A DNA stretch of 64,000 nt. Source: Channa striata. Its lineage: Eukaryota; Chordata; Actinopteri; Anabantiformes; Channidae. Shown here piece after piece: positions 60,001 to 64,000 of this stretch (positions within the stretch are counted from its first letter, which is position 1; the number at the start of each line of letters is the position of its first letter). The stretch covers positions 1,511,001 through 1,575,000 of the forward strand of contig CM065184.1 in assembly GCA_033026295.1 (NCBI GenBank), read 5' to 3'. Under the pieces are notes generated by a model. It searched no databases and was not told the DNA's origin. It saw only the letters and a program-made list of their open reading frames with translations. The position numbers and the translations under genes are program-made.

Positions 60001-62784
60001 TTGTGCCCCAAGTACACACGTATACACACAAACACACACAAGCTTCCAAGTACCCTCGATAAATCCAGTGACCTCATCCAATTCTGTGGGGCTGTCACAC
60101 TGAGGACATGGCCACCACCACAAGGAGTGTAAACATTTCCACTCATTAGGCGATGCATTCATTTTTTAGCAATATCCCAATAAGGTTTTGCACAAATACA
60201 TGTGAAAAGGTTGCATGACTGTACTTTTCAAATGTTCACAATTCTGTTTCCCAGGTTTTCCACTCTGTCAAAAACAAAAAAAAATCTAAATTACTACCGC
60301 CATAAATCCAAAAACATATCTTGATTTAAGCTACTTTCCCCAAAAACACAATCACAAATTGGGCATGATCTGGAGCTTTCCCCACTTCCTTGTGATTGAT
60401 TCTAGCAGTCCAGAAATGAGAACATGAGCCCAGTTGGTAACGGCAGACATCAGCTGCTGAGTAATTACATGAAGAGAAGAGAGTTGACCTGCAACTGATA
60501 GAATACCATCTTTTATAAGAGAAAAAGGAAGTACAACACTGCAAAAATCAAACGTGAATTGCACGTATTCACATTACAACAGAAGTGAATAATACATAAG
60601 GTACTGCAATGACAAGTAAAAAAAGGCTTAATTGGTTGTTCTTTGTATTATTTTGGTAAAAGGTTAACGGCTAACTATTTCATCCAAAACAACAATGACC
60701 TATAACTTTCTATTAAACAGCAGAGCTGGGACAAAAATGAGGACAGTCCTGCTGCCAAGACTGTTAGGATAGAATGAAAAAAAAATGTGAAACTGATTCA
60801 GTAGCTTCCAAACAGATCTATTTTTGGCAGGCTAGAACATCTTTGAGACAGCATTTATCATCGTGGGACACCAAATCATCCGACTAAACTGGAAATATAT
60901 AAACTATAATGTGTTTTTTGTGTTGAGGCCTTATTGGTGGTATTTGTTCATAAGACTGAATAAAAGGTTCTAACATAAGTCTAGTTTTTGGCAAACAGAG
61001 GAGAAAATAAATGTATATATGGTCTCACATACCTTTATTTACAGCCTTAACCTGAACAAGGAACAAGGAAAACGACAGAGGTACTCACATACACAAAGGG
61101 GAAAGTGGCTGTTTGACAGTAACCACAGACATGGAGGGGTGGCGGAGGCAACACAAAGGATATGTGACTGCTGAAGGCAAACTGCCACATACTTGACTTA
61201 TTGATTATATGTGAAATCTCATCCACCTAACATGGCTGCAAGGTGTGTAGCATTGGCTATGTTTAGCAGGGCATCTACTCCCCCTCCTTCATGCTGTGGC
61301 TGAGAATTTTTGATCAACACTCTATCTAGTGTTTTGTTTCTTCTGTCAGCGCAGCTTAGCCTCAGATGTCATCCAGTACAATACAGCTTGGTGTTGGGGA
61401 AGCACAGGGTGCTTGCATGATACAAATTTATTGTGAAACCCCAAACCCATCTTGCCTTTCTCCGCCGTGTTTTTCCTGTTCTGGATTAAGGTCAACAAGC
61501 ATGGAGCAGGACGTAGTGCCAGTTAGCAGGCCAAGACACATATAGTGTACTGAAAATGTCACAGGTTTGAATCTAGCTTGTGACCTTTGTTGAATGTCAT
61601 ATCCTTGGTGCATTTGGTTTTTCCAGCTATTCTGCTGTTGTGTCTTCAATAAAGCACAAAAGCCAATAAAATGGATGTCTGCAGGAGATAAATAACCTGT
61701 GGAGATCAGTTCCGCCTCTAAACTAAAAATTCGTCTGACAGATGATAAAAAATAATGGTGGTTATTGTGTCACTTTGAGGTACATTGGAACAATATGATG
61801 ACAAACTACATACTCAGATATAAGACAGTGCCAATTGGACTCGACAAAACTAACAGCATAGCAACACCAACGTTATTAGACACAATAGGAACATGAGCAA
61901 AAGATGTGCGGATTTAAGTTCAGTGGATTATACTCAGTAAATGTGCATTTTCACCTAGTAATTTTACATAAGTATATATTTCTGTACCTAAATAAAGATA
62001 AAAAATAGTCTTTCTATTCTGATATTAATGGGAAGTAATTGTGTTAGTCCTTCATCATTTATAGTTCAAAATTTTATCAACTCACAATTCTTTTTAGAGA
62101 GACAGATGAATCACTTTGTTTATTTTGCTGGAACTATAGCAACACTTCACTCCAAAGTTCAGTTTTGACTACACAGTGGTTTTGCAAGTTCTTCCATCAC
62201 AATGATCTTTGCTGATACATACATGTATATAGAGTACATATACACATACGGTACTGTATGTAGAAAAATGAAGTATAGTGCTAGATTCTAGGACTTAAAG
62301 AAATAATGGACTATTTTTTCCCAAACAAAACAATTATTTACTTTCCCCGCTTTGAATGGATTTTGAATCATGGATATTTCGGCAGGTGACTGGACTGTTT
62401 TGTGGTTTGTACAGTGTGTAGTATTTTGGATATGGCAGTTTTAAACCTCTAATGATATATTAAATGCCAGATGATATAATAAATCATCAAAGAGTAACAA
62501 AAGGTCTCTGTAAGTCTGACATTATCGTCCTGACAATGTCAGACATTAGTAAACCTGCAGTTATTATGTTTCAATCAAATAGTGTTATTATATCTTCTGG
62601 CATAGCTATTTTCATTTACATACTTGACACATTAGGCAGACGTGAATACTGGCTGACAAGTCATTATATTGTTTGAGGGGTTTTATGCTTTAACTTGGTA
62701 GAGGCTTGGTGATGTCTTACCCAGGCCCAGCAGGTCCACAGCTGGTTCTGTGCTTTTCTTGGGGCTGCCTCTGCACTCAGTTTG
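33913..62784 (-). CDS. smap1: smap1, 3' part: stromal membrane-associated protein 1 (Arf GTPase-activating protein)
   Basis: SMAP1 is a cytosolic ArfGAP acting mainly on Arf6. It binds clathrin and controls clathrin-dependent endocytosis. Five minus-strand coding exons join in frame: 62784-62721, 55121-55006, 41525-41333, 38130-37901, 34059-33913. They encode 249 C-terminal residues; human isoforms are about 440-467 long. Landmarks in order are the clathrin box LLGLD, the block IFGPMVSNPLP, KKLLSKDSILSLY, a Met/Gly/Gln-rich tail, SQMTQQMSGM and the terminus GQTLSTQLWK. SMAP2 ends TLSPQMWK, so the ending points to SMAP1. Convergence with b3gat2 agrees. The N-terminal C4 zinc-finger ArfGAP domain is encoded beyond 64,000, so no catalytic residue is visible here. 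Every splice phase was checked and fits. Symbol is by homology and synteny from memory. Confidence 0.93.
34060..37900 (-). other. smap1 last intron (3.8 kb)
   Basis: Donor GTAACA at the 37901 exon and acceptor before 34059. No gene or recognisable repeat stands out; a short GT run lies near 34318-34330. Confidence 0.75.
37901..38130 (-). CDS. smap1: smap1 coding exon: Met/Gly/Gln-rich C-terminal region
   Basis: 230 nt, phase 1 in and phase 0 out. It opens after ctccactag and closes at a GTAACA donor after GCCAG. It encodes (G)MYMGPSQMQFTPQGFPPGM, a Pro/Met/Gly segment, and ends NMYNMQQGQWAMSQ. This low-complexity, methionine-rich tail is typical of SMAP1/2 and is predicted to be disordered. 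The first six bases of the exon are GTATGT, itself a good 5' splice site once joined to the preceding ...CAAG (see findings). Confidence 0.9.
38131..41332 (-). other. smap1 intron (3.2 kb)
   Basis: Contains a truncated SINE (38724-38840) and a short (GT)n near 40240. Otherwise unremarkable. Confidence 0.75.
38724..38840 (+). repeat. truncated tRNA-derived SINE, family B-like
   Basis: GGTTCGATCCC at 38743-38753 is an intact B box. It is followed by TTGGGCAAGACATTGACCCC (shared with family B) and by GTCGCTTTGGATAAGAGTGT then CTGCCAAATGAC, a tail common to many fish SINEs. The A-box half is missing. Confidence 0.7.
41333..41525 (-). CDS. smap1: smap1 coding exon: Ser/Thr-rich linker and SKDSILSLY block
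   Basis: 193 nt, phase 0 in and phase 1 out; donor GTGACA after a CAAG end. The acceptor chosen is the ccatgatag after a strong pyrimidine tract. It opens SGSIAAVVQVDPST, a run of Ser/Thr/Ala, then EEKKLLSKDSILSLYASSS and a Gln/Pro-rich end. A second in-frame acceptor (gtgcag before the Val-Asp-Pro codons) would drop nine residues; the first is preferred for its tract. KK(Q/L)LSKDSILSLY is a hallmark of SMAP proteins. The Ser/Thr-rich start is poorly conserved, so the exact 5' edge is the least certain splice site of the gene. Confidence 0.85.
42815..42888. repeat. (GT)n-(GA)n-(GT)n compound microsatellite
   Basis: Two GT runs separated by a short GA run; the following 70 bases are also purine-rich. 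Confidence 0.9.
44105..44220. mobile_element. probable transposon terminus
   Basis: ACCTAATACCTAATAAAGTG followed by GCCAGTGAGTGTATA is a sequence end seen repeatedly in teleost genomes (general knowledge). The partner terminus was not found in the window. Confidence 0.4.
45140..45172. repeat. (CA)n microsatellite
   Basis: About 16 CA units in a smap1 intron. A GT run of interrupted type is at 45473-45516. Confidence 0.95.
48012..48039. repeat. poly(A) run of 28
   Basis: Uninterrupted A28 on the plus strand, poly(T) relative to smap1 transcription. No clear retroposed body upstream, so it is listed as a simple repeat. Confidence 0.95.
50226..50306 (+). repeat. tRNA-derived SINE, family A copy 3 (3' fragment)
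   Basis: CCGCCCAGCCACCAAGGGGC, then CACCGTGGTGCCAGTACC, then TCTGGATAAAAAAA. It matches the body of the inverted copy at 3963-4145 and ends in an A-rich tail. Confidence 0.6.
54395..54606 (+). mobile_element. Tc1-like DNA transposon fragment, copy 2 (transposase C-terminus)
   Basis: The plus strand at 54402-54446 translates to WP... and, in the adjacent frame, SPTENLWDVLEKT. This matches the NPIENLWDVLE motif of Tc1-type transposases, with a frame break between the two halves. AATGCAACTCTGGATGGAAA and the end TTTCCTGGGCAGTGTATAT follow. Inactive. Confidence 0.65.
55006..55121 (-). CDS. smap1: smap1 coding exon with the IFGPM/NPLP block
   Basis: Acceptor cttttccttag, donor GTAACA, 116 nt, phase 1 in and phase 0 out. 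It completes the clathrin box Asp, then encodes APEGDVKGSKCAAPISDEL and GIFGPMVSNPLPSSNNTQQ. The IFGPM(V/I)SNPLP stretch is shared with vertebrate SMAP1 proteins. The rest is flexible linker between the clathrin box and the C-terminal region. Confidence 0.9.
57288..57586. mobile_element. foldback/MITE-like element with about 80-bp inverted arms
   Basis: The left arm (about 57288-57369) and right arm (about 57506-57586) are inverted copies. Left CCCTATATTTAAATTTTTCT, AGCTGAAAAACGTCTCCAGA and TGACATCAC pair with right GTGATGTCATCTGGAGGCAT, TTTTCAGCTAGAAGTAGAGA and TTTTTATATAGGG. The spacer (about 136 bp) holds a smaller inverted motif, GATGACATCACCCAGGG against GATGATGTCATCTGGGG. No coding capacity and no clear target duplication seen. 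Confidence 0.75.
57660..58060. repeat. dispersed repeat, copy 2 (partner at 16640-16830)
   Basis: Carries CTGATTGGCTGG and AGTTAGCCAATCAGAGG in inverted relation, then TTTTGACACAAACAGGGTGT and AATAAAGAGACCAAAAAACC, parallel to the 16.7-kb copy. It directly abuts the foldback element. Confidence 0.55.
58402..58668 (-). CDS. candidate (weak) terminal exon encoding a membrane-type tail
   Basis: 89 codons including the stop (58404-58402), open exactly from an acceptor-like tttttttgcccgtag. An in-frame stop lies in the acceptor itself. Translation runs VNCVILVGQLDLLNSVL, a hydrophobic GVLFTILLAAFVYPVYLKL segment long enough to cross a membrane, then KAIIEEWIHAD and a polar tail ending YEIIVKEHAPIFKEN. 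In phase 1, as smap1 exon 62721-62784 would deliver it, a different frame would be read and closes early, so it is not a simple alternative smap1 end. No family recognised; A+T-rich sequence can give such frames by chance. Confidence 0.2.
   Translation of the reverse strand, partial: VNCVILVGQLDLLNSVLGVLFTILLAAFVYPVYLKLQYAAKAIIEEWIHADSTALSFPALHLDDRPSASGSSPYEIIVKEHAPIFKEN
59816..59987 (+). pseudogene. candidate (weak) small single-pass membrane ORF with a 1-nt frame break
   Basis: An ATG in strong Kozak context (tcgccATGG, 59816) opens MEMSCRE. After a run of six A (59835-59840) the frame one base over continues KKGPIFLIIITAMVGSVPII, then LYYGMEPLLENTRNFTM and RLLGCVL, with a stop at 59985-59987. 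The hydrophobic stretch could span a membrane, and NFT is a possible glycosylation sequon. Either the extra A breaks a small gene or retrocopy, or the second half is an exon starting after gagctgcag (59832). No homologue recognised. Confidence 0.2.
61505..61640 (+). repeat. tRNA-derived SINE, family C
   Basis: GTTAGCAGGCCAAGACACAT, then ACAGGTTTGAATCTAGC (B box at 61564-61574), then TTGTGACCTTTGTTGAATGT and CATATCC. This order is typical of a teleost tRNA-derived SINE. The A box is eroded. Confidence 0.65.
62721..62784 (-). CDS. smap1: smap1 coding exon encoding most of the clathrin box
   Basis: A 64-nt exon between a tttctcag acceptor and a GTAAGA donor, phase 0 in and phase 1 out. It encodes QTECRGSPKKSTEPAVDLLGL plus the first base of the next codon. 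VDLLGL(D) is the SMAP1 clathrin-binding motif. The Asp is completed only by splicing to 55121 (G + AT). Because of its small size it is invisible to an ORF length filter and was found by tracing the VDLLGLD continuity. Confidence 0.9.
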
Positions 62785-63076
62785 CTGAGAAAAACAAAGA
62801 CACAGGGAAAGGGAAAAAGAATTGATTTATTATAATGTTATATTTGCCCTGAGTGACTTCAATGTCTTGTAAAGTTCACATTATTTCAGAACCTTGCAAT
62901 TAAGTGTAAGGATTAGTCCAGTCTATTCAAATGTTGATACTACAATCCATTATTAACCTACATTATGTTACATAGTTAAAGTTACATAGAAATGAAGGGT
63001 TCTGTCTACACACGACTTCTGTCCAGTCTGGTGTGCATTTACTGATGTCCTTATATATATACATACGTATAGAGAC

Positions 63077-63140
63077 GTGTGTGTGTGTGTGTGTATATAC
63101 ACACACACACACACACACAGACACACACACAAACACACAC
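63077..63140. repeat. (GT)n-TATATA-(CA)n palindromic microsatellite
   Basis: (GT)n from 63077, a central TATATA, then (CA)n to about 63118 and further CA-rich sequence to 63140. The two halves are mutually complementary. Confidence 0.9.
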
Positions 63141-63419
63141 CAGTTTTTGTATGTATTTATATTATGCTGACTACAAACCAAATTAAAAGATTGTAATAAT
63201 TTGCAACAAGTACAACATATCAAATTTTGAAATTAGCAAATTTGATCTATTTACGTTTTTTATTTAAGTTATCTGCACACTTTAAATTTGATGCCGGCGA
63301 CACACTAAAAATGGACAAGGGCAAGTTTACAACTGAATTGCACGTACACATCTGTTCTTTTAACGACACAATTGATTTAGCTTTTTATAGGATATCAGCT
63401 CCTTAACAGTTTGGGGCGC

Positions 63420-63695
63420 CCACTTTTATCTCACAATGCTTCCAGTGTTTTTAAGAGGTGACAGGTCTGGACTGCAGGAAAGCCAGTTTAGCACCTGCCC
63501 TCTTCTACTGTGAAGCCATGCAGTTGTGCAGAATGTGGTCTGACATTGTGTTGCTGAAATAAGCAAGGCCATCCCTGACAAAGACGTAGTCTGGATGGCA
63601 GCATATGTTGCTCTAAAACCCGCACACGTTAGTTAGTATATTCACAGATGTACTTGATTGCCAAAGCCCTGTGCATTAATGCATCTTACAGACAA
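63420..63695. mobile_element. interspersed teleost repeat, probably DNA-transposon derived
   Basis: AGGTGACAGGTCTGGACTGC, AAGCCAGTTTAGCACCTGCC, TTGCTGAAATAAGCAAGGCC and GGATGGCAGCATATGTTGCT are in the order of an abundant fish repeat (general knowledge). Decayed and partial. Confidence 0.5.
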
Positions 63696-64000
63696 GTGTC
63701 CGCTTCACCTCACTCTATTTCAAATACAAATTGTTTTTGAATTTTAAATTCAAAAACACACTGACCGATCAACTTTATTTTTAGATTTCGGCTATTTTAT
63801 CATATTGTTATGATTATATACTTTTGGATGGGGCTCTGGGAGACTGGAGAAAAGAGCTGGTCTGACTCCAAAATCAGAGTACGTCTTTGAAATGAAGTTT
63901 CTTAAAAGGTAATCAATTAGCCAACAGAGGAAAAAAAAAAGTCAATCACTGGAAATACTCACAACCACCTAAAATTTAAAGTCACAAACAGAACTGTTGT

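Larger units (their letters stand above)
55122..62720 (-). other. smap1 intron (7.6 kb)
   Basis: Contains a foldback element (57288-57586), a dispersed repeat (57660-58060), a SINE (61505-61640), and two weak small-ORF candidates at 58402-58668 (minus) and about 59816-59987 (plus). A hAT-like terminus may start near 59213. Confidence 0.75.
62785..64000 (-). other. smap1 intron, continuing past the window
   Basis: No further smap1 exon was found up to the window edge. It contains an alternating (GT)n-TATATA-(CA)n palindrome (63077-63140) and a teleost-type interspersed repeat (about 63420-63695). Confidence 0.7.

Noticed and set aside
1..64000. CRISPR array, operon, prophage or prokaryotic system
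   Set aside because: The window is a vertebrate nuclear region with spliced genes. No regularly spaced identical repeats with unique spacers, no clustered co-directional ORFs and no ribosome binding sites were seen.
1..64000. microRNA genes such as the miR-30 pair known near this synteny block in mammals
   Set aside because: The seed TGTAAACATCC was not found in hairpin context. In human those loci lie further out on 6q13, past B3GAT2.

Overview
The window looks like nuclear DNA from a teleost fish, probably a spiny-rayed one. It is A+T-leaning, gene-poor and intron-rich. It carries long (CA)n/(GT)n microsatellites, tRNA-derived SINEs, Tc1-like transposase debris and a hAT-type miniature transposon. 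There are no operons, ribosome binding sites or other prokaryotic signals. Two protein genes are firmly supported. They converge tail to tail, in the order and orientation known for B3GAT2 and SMAP1 on human chromosome 6q13, so the synteny supports both names.

Positions 1-28,620, plus strand: the 3' part of b3gat2 (GlcAT-S, a Golgi beta-1,3-glucuronyltransferase). Three coding exons are visible (5279-5423, 18178-18326, 27958-28044). They encode the C-terminal 126 residues, including the catalytic Glu and the UDP-binding WHTR motif. The start codon, membrane anchor and DxD motif lie upstream of the window. The introns are about 12.8 kb and 9.6 kb and hold most of the repeats in this half: decayed minisatellite-like units, Tc1 remnants, a head-to-head SINE pair, a hAT element with a perfect 8-bp target duplication, and several dispersed repeats present in two copies.

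Positions 28,621-31,144: short intergenic gap between the two 3' ends, with no supported gene.

Positions 31,145-64,000, minus strand: the 3' part of smap1 (stromal membrane-associated ArfGAP). Five coding exons (62721-62784, 55006-55121, 41333-41525, 37901-38130, 33913-34059) join in frame and encode the last 249 residues. These include the clathrin box LLGLD, whose Asp codon is split by an intron, and the conserved C-terminus TLSTQLWK. The ArfGAP zinc-finger exons lie beyond position 64,000. The introns contain a roughly 300-bp foldback element, SINEs, transposon ends, purine-rich G-quadruplex tracts and microsatellites.

The two genes act in different pathways: glucuronylation of glycoprotein N-acetyllactosamine termini (HNK-1 synthesis), and Arf6/clathrin trafficking. 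They share only location. I found no convincing undescribed system. The leads worth a check are a two-exon-like open frame inside b3gat2 intron 3 (20538-20664 plus 23556-23650), two small membrane-type frames inside a smap1 intron (58402-58668 minus; about 59816-59987 plus), and an smap1 exon whose first bases recreate a 5' splice site after splicing. All are low-confidence without transcript or comparative data.
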